A DNA stretch of 64,000 nt from an uncultured Bacteroidota bacterium (GCA_903824665.1 CAIJXT010000031.1:62001-126000); one strand, 5' to 3'; shown: positions 1-8,721, counted from the stretch's first letter. Notes: generated from the letters alone by a model not told the origin. Made by a program: numbers and translations.

Positions 1-95
1 GTAATAATTGTGTAACTGAGCCGCCCTTGGTGGCTGTTACCTTTGTTTACGATTAGTTCAATAACGAACTTGTCAACAATTTAAATTACATTTTT

Positions 96-407
96 ATGAG
101 TACAACAAAATATGTTCTCGTTACGGCCCTGGGTGTAGCCGCCGTGTTATTGCTTACCTCTGATAAAGCTAATCAAATGAGGCAGGATCTGGAAGAGACC
201 GCCAGGAAAAATGCTAAAAAACTGAAAAACAAATTAGGCAAGGTCAACAATCGAACATCAGATACCATTGCAGATCTGAAACACCTGCTCAGCAACGAAA
301 TTGAAGGTCTGAGTGATGATGCCCGTTCCCGAATAGAGAATATTCTGGAAGGTACTGCCGCAAGCGCTTCCAAAATCAAAAGGAATCTAAAAGATCAACT
401 TTCGTAA
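96..407 (+). CDS. YtxH-like small membrane-anchored protein
   Basis: This 103-residue protein starts with a short hydrophobic segment (about residues 5-21, VLVTALGVAAVLLLTS), which is followed directly by a long, highly charged helical region rich in Lys, Glu, Asn and Ala. That layout, one N-terminal membrane helix and an amphipathic coiled tail, is typical of the YtxH/general-stress family often found in Bacteroidota. No catalytic motif is visible, and the molecular function of such proteins is not established. The gene stands alone, with a repeat-rich gene-free region downstream. The ATG at 96 directly precedes the hydrophobic segment, so the start is reasonable. The family call is by overall architecture only. 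Confidence 0.7.
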   Translation: MSTTKYVLVTALGVAAVLLLTSDKANQMRQDLEETARKNAKKLKNKLGKVNNRTSDTIADLKHLLSNEIEGLSDDARSRIENILEGTAASASKIKRNLKDQLS

Positions 408-553
408 ACTACCACATTGATAAAAAAACTTCACCATAGCTGGTGCTGTTTTTCCGCCATTTCCGCCGTTGTTGGTGTTCTTCACCGACAACGCTCGAGC
501 AGGACAGTTGATACCCTCCCTCGTTTGGTCTTGGTTTCCCACTGCGTCACCGC

Positions 554-578
554 GGCTGGCAATCCCTGATTGCCAGCC
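554..578. other. Perfect 11-bp stem hairpin
   Basis: GGCTGGCAATC (554-564) and GATTGCCAGCC (568-578) are perfect reverse complements separated by three bases. A short AT-rich stretch follows, but not a true T-run, so it could be a weak terminator for the YtxH-like gene (about 150 bp upstream) or another structured element. The stem is seen directly; the role is unknown. Confidence 0.6.
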
Positions 579-660
579 AATTTATATCCCAAAAAGCGAG
601 TAGCGCAATCGTATATCAAAATCAGACACCATCCTTGCACAAAGTTCAAATAAGCCGCAT

Positions 661-757
661 TTTTGGCGCGGTTTTTGTGGCATATGTTACATAGCCACTG
701 GCATCAAATATCTGCTTTTTCACCATGGCAGCAACTGCGCAAAAAGTGCGCAAAAAT
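661..757 (+). repeat. Dispersed intergenic module, copy 1 (plus orientation)
   Basis: The module has a left block containing GGTTTTTGTGGCAT (670-683), 40 unconserved bases, then CATGGCAGCAA (724-734), then two TGCGCA palindromes starting at 736 and 747 and followed by A-runs. The same blocks at the same spacing occur on the minus strand at 37121-37025. In the left block, 661-683 differs from its counterpart by one base in 23. The 40-base middle is conserved in length but hardly in sequence. Confidence 0.75.
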
Positions 758-1153
758 AAAAATCTATAATGCTGATAATCAGCCATTTGCAGTTTTTCAT
801 TTTTTTGCTGAGCAAGTGCGCAATTTTGTTTTTGAAGCATTTTTAGGGATACTTCCCTGCCTGGCATTTACCAGCTGGCACAAAATTTCTGACACTGTTT
901 TATTGGCAGAATAACTACTATCAGGATTTTTGTTACAGCCATCGGCGAAAAAGCAACTGTCCCGCCGGCACCGGGCAAAAAGCCAAAAACAGGATTATCA
1001 GAAAAAAAGTGCAATCGGTTTTGCAATGCATAGTGGGCAAAAGTGCGCAATTTTTGCGCAAAAATAGATGCTGTCAATATTTACAAATAGCTGCAAATCA
1101 TTGAGTTAAATGATTTACGTGCATACCCAAAAAATTATTGCGCACAGTGCGCA
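736..1153. repeat. TGCGCA palindrome array 1
   Basis: TGCGCA occurs at 736, 747, 817, 1044, 1055, 1139 and 1148, seven times in about 420 bp, where roughly one per 4 kb is expected by chance. Two pairs (736/747 and 1044/1055) are spaced exactly 11 bp, about one helical turn, with A/T-only or nearly A/T-only bases between and after. Most copies are preceded by A(G/C)TGCGCA, often within AGCAAGTGCGCAA. This could be a protein-binding array, a structured RNA or a non-autonomous repeat; nothing in the sequence decides which. Confidence 0.75.
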
Positions 1154-1326
1154 ATTTTACGTGCAGCAGGTGCTGGCACTTTGCCACCCCACCCTATACC
1201 GCCACCTTAGGCCGGCTGACGATAGTCATAATATAGGTATCCTTTGCACAGTAGTTTTGCCGCCGCAATACAGCACCGGTCACTGTGGTGTGCCCCACGC
1301 CGGATAATCAATCAAAACAAACATTC

Positions 1327-2703
1327 ATGCAAACAATCATCGAACCATTTCGCATCAAGTCGGTAGAACCAATTTATTTCAACACCAGAGAGCAGCGCGA
1401 AGACATTCTGAAAAAAGCATTTTACAATCCCTTTCTCATTAAATCTACCGATGTACTCATAGACCTGCTTACAGACAGTGGCACCAGTGCCATGAGCAGC
1501 CAGCAGTGGGCGGGCATTATGCAGGGCGACGAGTCCTACGCCGGTAGCCCCAGCTTCTTTCGTTTCGAGCATGTAGTGCAGCAAATAACGGGTATGCCGC
1601 TCGTGATACCCACTCACCAGGGCCGGGCCGCCGAAAAGATACTGTTCAGCATCATAGGTGGCAAAGGCAAGTTCATCGTCAGCAACACCCTCTTCGACAC
1701 CACACGGGCAAACATCGAATATTCGGGTGCCGTGGGTGTGGATCTGCTCTGCGCAGAGGGCAAACTTCCCTCCGTGCCCGCTCCGTTCAAAGGCAATATG
1801 GACACAGTAGCGCTCGAGCGTTTTATAGCAGACAAAGGTGCTGCCAATATACCACTGGTGATCATTACCGTCACCAACAACTCTGGTGGCGGGCAGCCGG
1901 TAAGCATGCAAAACGTAAGGGAGGTGAAAAGGATTTGTGCCGCTCACAATATCCCATTATTCATAGATGCCTGCCGTTTTGCCGAGAATGCATGGTTCAT
2001 TAAAATACGGGAAGAAGGCTACGCTACAAAGACCGTGGAAGAGATAGCCCGCGAACTGTTCTCCTATGCCGACGGCTGCACCATGAGCGCCAAGAAAGAC
2101 GCATTTGCCAATATTGGTGGCTTTCTGGCCATGCACAATGCCGACCTTGCTTTGCAATGCCGCAACCTGCTGGTGATCACAGAGGGCTTCCCTACTTATG
2201 GCGGGCTGGCCGGCCGTGATCTGGAGGCAATAGCAATCGGCCTTATGGAAGTGATGGACGAGCATTACCTGCAGTACCGCATACGCAGTATAGAATACCT
2301 GACCAACAAGCTGATTGCTGCAGGCGTACCGGTCATGCTGCCTGCTGGCGGCCATGCAGTATATATAGACTCAAAAGCATTTCTGTCACACATACCCGTA
2401 CACCAGTATCCCGGACAGGCATTGGTGAGCGCACTATATGTAACGGGTGGCATCAGGAGTGTAGAGATCGGCTCGCTGATGTTTGGCAAGTACGATGACA
2501 ATGGGGCATTGATCCCAGCCCAGATGGAACTGGTGCGGCTGGCCATACCACGCCGGGTGTACACCCAAAGCCACATAGACTATGTTGCCGAAGTGATCAT
2601 AGAAGTATACAACAACCGCCTGAAGATAAGCGGGCTGAAGATAACTGAAGAAGCTGCAATGCTCCGGCACTTCACCGCAAAACTGGCGCCTGTGACAGAA
2701 TAG
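1327..2703 (+). CDS. tnaA: Tryptophanase (tryptophan indole-lyase)
   Basis: This is a PLP-dependent beta-eliminating lyase that splits L-tryptophan into indole, pyruvate and ammonia in the cytoplasm. At 458 residues it is close to the E. coli length. It shows the family N-terminus (IEPFRIKSVEPI), the segment THQGRAAEKIL, and the PLP-lysine region CTMSAKKDAFANIGG. The start ATG at 1327 is chosen because family homology begins there; an upstream in-frame start at 1285 would add only unrelated residues. Tyrosine phenol-lyase is a close relative and cannot be excluded by eye. The gene follows the TGCGCA repeat region and lies 91 bp upstream of queD. No upstream tnaC-type leader or downstream tnaB permease is visible, so its regulation differs from the enterobacterial operon. 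Confidence 0.92.
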   Translation: MQTIIEPFRIKSVEPIYFNTREQREDILKKAFYNPFLIKSTDVLIDLLTDSGTSAMSSQQWAGIMQGDESYAGSPSFFRFEHVVQQITGMPLVIPTHQGRAAEKILFSIIGGKGKFIVSNTLFDTTRANIEYSGAVGVDLLCAEGKLPSVPAPFKGNMDTVALERFIADKGAANIPLVIITVTNNSGGGQPVSMQNVREVKRICAAHNIPLFIDACRFAENAWFIKIREEGYATKTVEEIARELFSYADGCTMSAKKDAFANIGGFLAMHNADLALQCRNLLVITEGFPTYGGLAGRDLEAIAIGLMEVMDEHYLQYRIRSIEYLTNKLIAAGVPVMLPAGGHAVYIDSKAFLSHIPVHQYPGQALVSALYVTGGIRSVEIGSLMFGKYDDNGALIPAQMELVRLAIPRRVYTQSHIDYVAEVIIEVYNNRLKISGLKITEEAAMLRHFTAKLAPVTE

Positions 2704-2794
2704 TCACCGAAACCTGAGTACTGGCTGGCGCACAGGCTATAGTGCAGGTGCGGCAGCCACCCGTACATTATCGAGTACTACAAAACCAACCAAG

Positions 2795-3151
2795 ATGTTA
2801 CTTTTCAGAACGTTCACCTTCGATGCCGCACACTACCTGCCCAATGTACCCGAAAACCACAAGTGCCGCCAGATGCATGGTCACACCTACATCATGACCA
2901 TATATTTAGAGGGCACGCCAGATGCGCACTATGGCTGGGTACTCGACTTTGCCGAACTGAAAGCCACCGTAGGTGCGGTGGTCGACCTGGTAGATCATAA
3001 AATGCTGAACAACATACCCGGCCTGCAAAACCCCACCTGCGAGCTGCTCGCTGTGTGGCTGTGGAACAACATAAAACCCGGACTACCCGGCCTGCGCCGC
3101 ATACACCTCAATGAGACGCCAACATCGGGCGTAATCTATGAAGGAGATTAG
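2795..3151 (+). CDS. queD: 6-carboxy-5,6,7,8-tetrahydropterin synthase QueD (PTPS family)
   Basis: QueD converts 7,8-dihydroneopterin triphosphate to 6-carboxytetrahydropterin, the second step from GTP to queuosine and other 7-deazaguanines. In this 118-residue protein the zinc ligands are visible as FDAAHYL and the HGH of MHGHTY. The catalytic cysteine lies in CRQMHGH, the Asp-His pair in VDHKMLN, and the conserved PT.E segment in NPTCELLAVW. The Cys-x3-His-Gly-His arrangement fits QueD rather than a eukaryotic-type pyruvoyl-tetrahydropterin synthase, though this is a family-level judgement. QueC, QueE and QueF are not in the window. The gene ends 9 bp from the stop of a convergent gene. Confidence 0.88.
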   Translation: MLLFRTFTFDAAHYLPNVPENHKCRQMHGHTYIMTIYLEGTPDAHYGWVLDFAELKATVGAVVDLVDHKMLNNIPGLQNPTCELLAVWLWNNIKPGLPGLRRIHLNETPTSGVIYEGD

Positions 3152-3160
3152 CTTGACAAA

Positions 3161-5467
3161 CTAACCTTCGCTGAAGATATCGTCCATATCCAAACGGAAG
3201 GTGCGTATCCGCGCAGGATCGGCATAGCAAAACCGGAACACAAATATGGGCTCTTCAGCCATAAGGTGCACCACAGACGCAAACTCATCATACAGCACCT
3301 CAAACTGGGCGCGTATTGCAGGCGGCATAGTATGGCCCATATTATTGCGTATGAGCGCAAAATGATGAACAGGCGCATAATAGGGCTGCACAGCCAGACC
3401 CGATTTGGTAGCCGCCAGCCACACACGCTCCATGGCCCTGCCGGCACTCAGCGAATACCTGGCACTCAATGCCGGCACTGTAAGGATGCCAATGCCCGAT
3501 GCAGTTGCAACCCCGTCGTTCGACATTTTTTCGATCGCTTTGCCTGCATTCCATTCGCTCAGCAGCCTGGCCGCGCGGGGGTCCTTCATCAGCTGCAGGC
3601 CGGTTATGTCCTTCAGGCTCAGGTCTATCGTGCGCATGTCTATTCCGTCACGTGTCTGCTCGGCACTTTCGGTAGTCCAGCGCAGCTCTGTCTCGAAGAA
3701 CTCTTTGTGACCCTGCTCTATAAATATCCGCAGCTTCTCAGCCTTGCTGATGATTGCCGCCAGTCTACTTATCTGCTCCCGGTCTGTAATCATCCGGAAA
3801 CTGATACGATCTTCGGGAGATATTGTAGCATTAAGCGCTGCTACTATTGTGGTCGGTATTACCTGCTTGTTGCCTGGGTTGCGGTTAGTGCATCTGGTCT
3901 CCAGATATTGCACCAGTTCATCGTGGGCATCCTCATCTGCAATACCGAAACTGATCACTGCAGCCAGCTCATCGCCTGCATCACCTACATCGGGTAGGTA
4001 ATCGAAAGTGCAGCTTAGCCCCATTTGTGCGGCACGCAGAGAGAGATTCTCCATAGCTGCACCCAGCGACAAATAGGCACTGATGTCGTGTACCTTGCTT
4101 GTAGTACCAGACCGTACCTTGCAATGAAACAAAAACAGTCTGCCCTGATCATAAAGCCATTTCCAGGGCTGATTGTTTCCGGTAGATGGTGCAAGGCTTG
4201 CCGCAGCCACCAGTATTCGGGCTATGCTACTGTCCATAGCCTCCAGAGGTGGCAACTTTACAGGTACCTTTGCAGCGTATGCCTGCATACGCTGCAGTGT
4301 AAGTGGTTCAGAAATCTCAGTTGGTGTTTCAGCCTGTTGGTCATCCACCGGGTCTGCAATCAACTCATCGAGGTCTATAAAATACCTTCCTGAAACATGA
4401 AGCTGATTGAGTAGTATTCGCCGGCATACATCAGCGGTAATGCCTCCACCCATCACCACCGCGCTGGCCAGTTGTGGCCAACCCGATATGGTCTGCCCCA
4501 CTTCTATACTAGATGCCTTGAGCCGTGCCGACATAGTATCGATACCAACAATGGGCAGAATGAAAGGCAGTTTTTCTTCATTGGTCTTCAGGTGTTTCGC
4601 TTTAGAGAGATCCAGATGTTTCACTTTTCCGTGCAGTATCGGATATTCGGGATCCAGGTCATAGCGCTCTATATCTATTGTAGCTCTGTCGCTGGCTTCC
4701 ATTATTACAGGTATACCATGGCGCCGTGCTGCAATTCTACAGTTGATTTTGATATCTACGCTGTCACATTCATCAATGAGTACATCCAGTTTGCCGTTTT
4801 CGAGCAGAAACTGTTCCATGTTATCATCAGTGATGCCCTCATGAAAACAGGTTACCTTCAAATAGGGGTCGATCTCAGCAATTTCTCTTGCTACCATTAC
4901 GGTCTTTTTCAGACCCATATTATGGATACCACTTCTCAGCCGGTTGAGGTTGGTAATCTCCAGCTCGTCAAAGTCGGCTATACGCAGTTCACCAAAGGTG
5001 CGCTCTATAGCCATAGTCAGCGACACAGACTGCCCAACCGAGAGCCCTATGACACCTACCTTGCGGGTACTGAGCAACTCCTGTTCTATATCGGTGATCT
5101 TGTACTTGTTACGGTTGGTGCGCAGCATTACAAATTCGTTTTCTGACAGTATGTGCACCAGTTTGTTGCTCCAGGGATAGTATACCCAGGTGCCATATTC
5201 AAATTCAGGCATCCCTGAAAGGTGTTTGGTAACCTCTTCCTCAAGCATCTGGTTTGTAAATACCTGAGCAGGATTTGATGTTTTCACCAGTTCCTTCAGC
5301 TGGCTGCGCAGTGTATCAAACACCCTAACGCCCGGAGTACTTAAAATACGGTTTATAGCATCACAATCCTCGGTATACAGCAAATCAAGAAACACTGGAG
5401 TATAAGTATCCATCAGTGCACTTGTTTTAATTACTCCATCTGCCAATAGTTGTTCTGTTGTTGCCAT
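3161..5467 (-). CDS. E1-like (ThiF/MoeB) and nitroreductase fusion, Rv1355c family
   Basis: This 768-residue protein has three parts. Residues 1-130 form an N-terminal extension. About 135-375 is a ThiF/MoeB/E1-like Rossmann domain, with GLSVGQS (141-147) in place of the usual GxGxxG and the signature DFDELEITNLNRLR (165-178). From about 413 to the end is a nitroreductase-like flavin domain with APSTGNNQPW (426-435). I see no CxxC zinc pairs of classical MoeB/ThiF in the E1 part. The arrangement matches the family named after mycobacterial Rv1355c, whose reaction is not established. E1-like domains adenylate carboxyl termini and nitroreductase-fold enzymes oxidise or reduce with FMN, so a coupled adenylation-redox reaction is possible but inferred. 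No YcaO or precursor peptide lies nearby. It is monocistronic and convergent with queD. Confidence 0.82.
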   Translation of the reverse strand: MATTEQLLADGVIKTSALMDTYTPVFLDLLYTEDCDAINRILSTPGVRVFDTLRSQLKELVKTSNPAQVFTNQMLEEEVTKHLSGMPEFEYGTWVYYPWSNKLVHILSENEFVMLRTNRNKYKITDIEQELLSTRKVGVIGLSVGQSVSLTMAIERTFGELRIADFDELEITNLNRLRSGIHNMGLKKTVMVAREIAEIDPYLKVTCFHEGITDDNMEQFLLENGKLDVLIDECDSVDIKINCRIAARRHGIPVIMEASDRATIDIERYDLDPEYPILHGKVKHLDLSKAKHLKTNEEKLPFILPIVGIDTMSARLKASSIEVGQTISGWPQLASAVVMGGGITADVCRRILLNQLHVSGRYFIDLDELIADPVDDQQAETPTEISEPLTLQRMQAYAAKVPVKLPPLEAMDSSIARILVAAASLAPSTGNNQPWKWLYDQGRLFLFHCKVRSGTTSKVHDISAYLSLGAAMENLSLRAAQMGLSCTFDYLPDVGDAGDELAAVISFGIADEDAHDELVQYLETRCTNRNPGNKQVIPTTIVAALNATISPEDRISFRMITDREQISRLAAIISKAEKLRIFIEQGHKEFFETELRWTTESAEQTRDGIDMRTIDLSLKDITGLQLMKDPRAARLLSEWNAGKAIEKMSNDGVATASGIGILTVPALSARYSLSAGRAMERVWLAATKSGLAVQPYYAPVHHFALIRNNMGHTMPPAIRAQFEVLYDEFASVVHLMAEEPIFVFRFCYADPARIRTFRLDMDDIFSEG

Positions 5468-5946
5468 ATACCGTTAGTGTTTTAGTTCTATGATGCCGCG
5501 TTGTGTGGTTATTCCTGCATCTCGTGCCATGAAACCACCAGCAGGCAAGAATGATATTTATTTGCCGAACCGAATTTATCATATGCACCAGCGGATGACA
5601 ACGCGATGACCGACCATCAGCCGTTTGAAAAAGAGACTGAAACTGAAAGGCCAAAATTATTCGCTGCAACGATTAGTAAATATGACCAATATCATAAAGA
5701 AGACTAATTTTTACCAAGTGCTTATTAGCAACTATATACGGCATAGCATAGGCACACTTTGGGTTTGGTAAAAAACAACAATGGACCGGTTCAGGCGAAC
5801 CTGCTAGCATTTTTGATAAAGAATGGCCACAACAAACATCTGATATTTTAAATGTTTTAGTTTATTTTTGATTCATGAACATTACGGCTTAATTGCACGT
5901 AACAAAGCTCAAAAAAATATTTAATCGAACATAAAACTAATCAAGC
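5468..5946. other. Intergenic region between divergent genes
   Basis: This 479-bp gap separates the Rv1355c-family gene and the divergent SRPBCC gene. On the plus strand a TATTTTTG at 5863-5870 fits the Bacteroidota -7 motif TAnnTTTG, but no TTG lies at the usual distance upstream. Otherwise I see no gene or repeat. Confidence 0.5.
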
Positions 5947-6477
5947 ATGAGTATTGTAGTTATTGTCCTGATCGTATTACTTATTATTATTGCAGCTATT
6001 CTGGTGATCGCTGCGCTGAACAGAAAAGATTACAACATTGAATGTCAAATAATTATCAATTCAAATAGCCAACGTGTTTTTGATTATATCAGACACCTTA
6101 AGAACCAGGACAATTTCAATAAATGGGTTATGGCTGATCCTGAAATGAAAAGAACTTATTCAGGCAATGATGGCACTGTTGGCTTCATTTATGGTTGGAA
6201 CAGTGCTAAACAATCTGGCGAAGGTGAGCAGGAAATAAAAAAAATCGCCCCCGGAAAGAGCATCGAAACAGAGATCAGATTTGTAAGGCCATTCCCTAGT
6301 GTTGCAAAGGCTGTAATGATGACAGAAACACTACCTGAAAACCAAACAAAAGTAAGCTGGACCAATGCCAGCTATGTAAAATATCCAATGAACATTTTAC
6401 TACCGATGATTAAGAAAATGCTCGCCAAAGATATGGATACCAGCCTTGGGCACCTTAAGCAAATTCTGGAAAAATAG
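5947..6477 (+). CDS. Membrane-anchored SRPBCC (START-like) protein
   Basis: This 176-residue protein has a strongly hydrophobic N-terminal helix (about residues 2-24, rich in Ile, Val and Leu), followed by a polyketide-cyclase/START-like domain. The pattern IECQIIINSNSQRVFDYI starts the domain, and a C-terminal amphipathic helix ends at the terminus. Such domains bind hydrophobic ligands in a deep pocket; neither ligand nor reaction can be read from the sequence. The helix suggests attachment to the inner membrane with the domain on one face. The gene stands alone, 119 bp before the MutS-like gene on the same strand. Confidence 0.75.
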   Translation: MSIVVIVLIVLLIIIAAILVIAALNRKDYNIECQIIINSNSQRVFDYIRHLKNQDNFNKWVMADPEMKRTYSGNDGTVGFIYGWNSAKQSGEGEQEIKKIAPGKSIETEIRFVRPFPSVAKAVMMTETLPENQTKVSWTNASYVKYPMNILLPMIKKMLAKDMDTSLGHLKQILEK

Positions 6478-6596
6478 ACTTCCTAAGGAAGGATGCCTCG
6501 CAAGACTCAATGCCGCACTTCCACAGCCCTTAAGTATTATTTGTATGTAAAGGCATAAAGGCCCGGATTGGTTTAACTTCGCAGCTTTTCGCCACC

Positions 6597-8381
6597 ATGA
6601 CATCGCCCAAACAATATTACGACGAGCAAAAGACGCACTATAGTTTACTACTTACTGCAGCTATTAAAGATTACAACCGCATTGCAAACCTGCGCCTTTG
6701 GGTAGGCATAAGTGCAATCGCCGCAGGGATCTGGGCCATTCGGGAAATGGCGTCGTGGCAATGGTGGCTAACTGCAGCGCTTGTTGCAACTTTTCTGTAC
6801 CTGGTGCGCATCCATACTGCTCTTTCTGAAAAAAGACTGATCCTTGAACTACACATAAAGATCATTGATGATGAGATAAACTCACTAGCAGGAAACAACA
6901 GTGCGTTTGCCGATGGGGGCAAATATGCAGACGCAAAACACCCCTACTCTTTCGATCTTGACATTTTCGGCAAAGCGTCTGTATTTCAGTCGCTGTGTCG
7001 TACAGTATCAGCTGGTGGCGCTTATTTGCTGGCTAATCGCCTTTCGCTACTAACGCTAGAAAAAGAGACAATTATTGCCCGTCAGGCAATTGTTAGCGAG
7101 CTAAGCCGCAATCCCGACCTGCTGCAGCAATTCAGGGTTGCAGGTTGCGCCGCAACAGAGGGGCCTGATGACCAGACCAAGCTCAAAACATGGCTGCTGG
7201 AACCCGAAATGTTTCTAAACAACCTCGTAGTAAGCGTATCTGCTATCCTGATGCCTGCTTTGTCGGTTGTGTTTATTTGCTGGTCATTCTATACCCGATC
7301 ATTATTCCCGGGATTGACAATCGTGTTTATCACCAATTGGATATTGTTGCTCCTATTCAAAAAGAAGATCAAGCTGGCAGCAATGCAATTGGGAAAATCA
7401 GCCAAGCTGATCGCTAAGTTTGAAAACCTGATGCAACAAGTAGCCGTAGCCGAATTTGAAAAAGACTGGCTGAAGACAACAGGAAATCATGCTGCCAAAT
7501 CGGTGGGGAATATCACCAGACTGAAGAAAATCATCAAACTGTTTGAGAGCAGAGAAAACAATATGACAGGGCCACTGATGAACGGACTTTTTCTTTTCGA
7601 CTTCTACTGCCTTTTGCAATTAGAACAGTGGAGATCCAAACACAAACAATTATTGCTGACCACTATCGAAAATATGGTCGAATTGGATGTCTATGTAAGT
7701 TGTGCCGTGTACGCTTTTAATCACCCTGAAAATGTGTATCCAGCCATATCAAATGGCTCTGAGATCAGCGCGAAAGACCTGAAACACCCACTTCTAGACC
7801 CCGCAACAGCCATCGGCAACGATGTGAGCCTGGGATGTAAGGAACAGTTTTATTTGCTTACCGGGGCCAATATGACCGGTAAGAGTACTTTTATCCGCAC
7901 CATCGGGGTGAGTAATGTCCTTACCAATCTGGGGCTGCCATTGCCAGCCGCCTCAGTCTCGATGCCAATAATGGATCTGTACACATCTATGCGCATCACG
8001 GACTCTGTACAGGACGATATCTCCTACTTCAGAGCAGAACTAAATCGCATCAGAGCCATGATGGACTTTGTGAGTAAGAACCAACACGTCTGTCTTGTGC
8101 TGCTTGATGAACCGCTGCGGGGTACAAACTCAACCGACAAACAACAGGGCACAAGAGCCATTATTGAGACATTGCTATCGTACAATGCAGCAGGTATTGT
8201 TGCCACACACGATACCGGCCTGTGCGATATGGAGTCGGGTCATACAGGCAAGATCAGCAATTACTACTTTGAGAGCAGTGTTTCAGTGAACGGGCTGATT
8301 TTTGATTTCAAACTGAGGCAAGGTGGCTCCACATCCAACAATGCCACTATACTAATGCGGCAAATGGGCATCATAAAATAG
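6597..8381 (+). CDS. MutS-like ATPase with predicted membrane segments
   Basis: The C-terminal third of this 594-residue protein is a MutS-type ATPase: Walker A TGANMTGKST (about residues 422-431), the following helix typical of MutS domain V, Walker B LVLLDEP (about 500-506), then NSTDKQQGTRA and the ATHDTGL segment. The mismatch-binding N-terminal domain of true MutS and the Smr nuclease of MutS2 are both absent. Instead there are hydrophobic stretches near the N-terminus (two, around residues 24-62) and in the middle (two, around 205-245), as in the membrane MutS-like proteins that recur in Bacteroidota. A role in mismatch repair is therefore doubtful despite the usual database name. The ATPase site looks intact. 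Start ATG at 6597; function unknown. Confidence 0.82.
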   Translation: MTSPKQYYDEQKTHYSLLLTAAIKDYNRIANLRLWVGISAIAAGIWAIREMASWQWWLTAALVATFLYLVRIHTALSEKRLILELHIKIIDDEINSLAGNNSAFADGGKYADAKHPYSFDLDIFGKASVFQSLCRTVSAGGAYLLANRLSLLTLEKETIIARQAIVSELSRNPDLLQQFRVAGCAATEGPDDQTKLKTWLLEPEMFLNNLVVSVSAILMPALSVVFICWSFYTRSLFPGLTIVFITNWILLLLFKKKIKLAAMQLGKSAKLIAKFENLMQQVAVAEFEKDWLKTTGNHAAKSVGNITRLKKIIKLFESRENNMTGPLMNGLFLFDFYCLLQLEQWRSKHKQLLLTTIENMVELDVYVSCAVYAFNHPENVYPAISNGSEISAKDLKHPLLDPATAIGNDVSLGCKEQFYLLTGANMTGKSTFIRTIGVSNVLTNLGLPLPAASVSMPIMDLYTSMRITDSVQDDISYFRAELNRIRAMMDFVSKNQHVCLVLLDEPLRGTNSTDKQQGTRAIIETLLSYNAAGIVATHDTGLCDMESGHTGKISNYYFESSVSVNGLIFDFKLRQGGSTSNNATILMRQMGIIK

Positions 8382-8721
8382 TGGGTCGTTTGGCCGATCC
8401 CCTTGGCTTGTACCGTATCCATTAAGAAAGGGAGACATGCAATAGATGGCGTGAAAATACAGATATTGTATCGCTAAAATATTTGGCCTGATACGTTCAA
8501 GTGGTATTGCATGATTGGTGTACAAAGAGTAATATTGTCCCATAGCATCCAATCCCTATTGCTCTGCCATTGTATTGATAAATATTCACTGTGCTCTATT
8601 TGTCAGGACAGGCCTTTACCGGGTACTATAGAAAAATAAATGTGGAACAGTTGCCCGCTGTTTTTTCATCAAAATAATTCAAAACAATACAAAAATTATT
8701 CATCTTTAAAATAAACAAAGA
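8382..8721. other. Intergenic region with a possible structured element
   Basis: This 340-bp gap contains nested inverted repeats at 8436-8513 (listed separately) and a weak hairpin AACAG/CTGTT followed by T-residues near 8646-8666 that might terminate the MutS-like transcript. No gene and no clear promoter were recognised. Confidence 0.5.
8436..8513. other. Nested inverted repeats, possible structured RNA
   Basis: CATGCAATA (8436-8444) and TATTGCATG (8505-8513) are perfect 9-bp complements enclosing TGAA/TTCA (8452-8455 and 8496-8499) and GTATC/GATAC (about 8468-8472 and 8490-8494). Together they could fold into one long imperfect stem of about 78 nt. The inverted repeats are observed; RNA function is conjecture. 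Confidence 0.4.

Larger units (their letters stand above)
408..1326. other. Gene-free region with hairpin and TGCGCA repeat array
   Basis: No convincing gene lies between the YtxH-like gene and tryptophanase. Open frames here have no recognisable domains and low-complexity translations. The stretch holds a strong hairpin near 554-578 and, from about 661 to 1153, a cluster of TGCGCA palindromes and associated blocks that recur, inverted, at 36.6-37.1 kb. The part nearest tnaA (1154-1326) shows no clear -33/-7 promoter and no obvious TnaC-like leader peptide. Confidence 0.75.

Noticed and set aside
646-1307. Four open frames across the TGCGCA region (both strands)
   Set aside because: Their translations have no signal peptide, domain or family character, and they overlap each other and the repeats.
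1154-1326. TnaC-like leader peptide upstream of tryptophanase
   Set aside because: No short frame with the needed Trp and Pro residues is visible.
3161-5467. Thiazole/oxazole-modified peptide cluster
   Set aside because: No YcaO protein, precursor peptide or transporter is nearby; only the E1-like and nitroreductase-like domains recall it.
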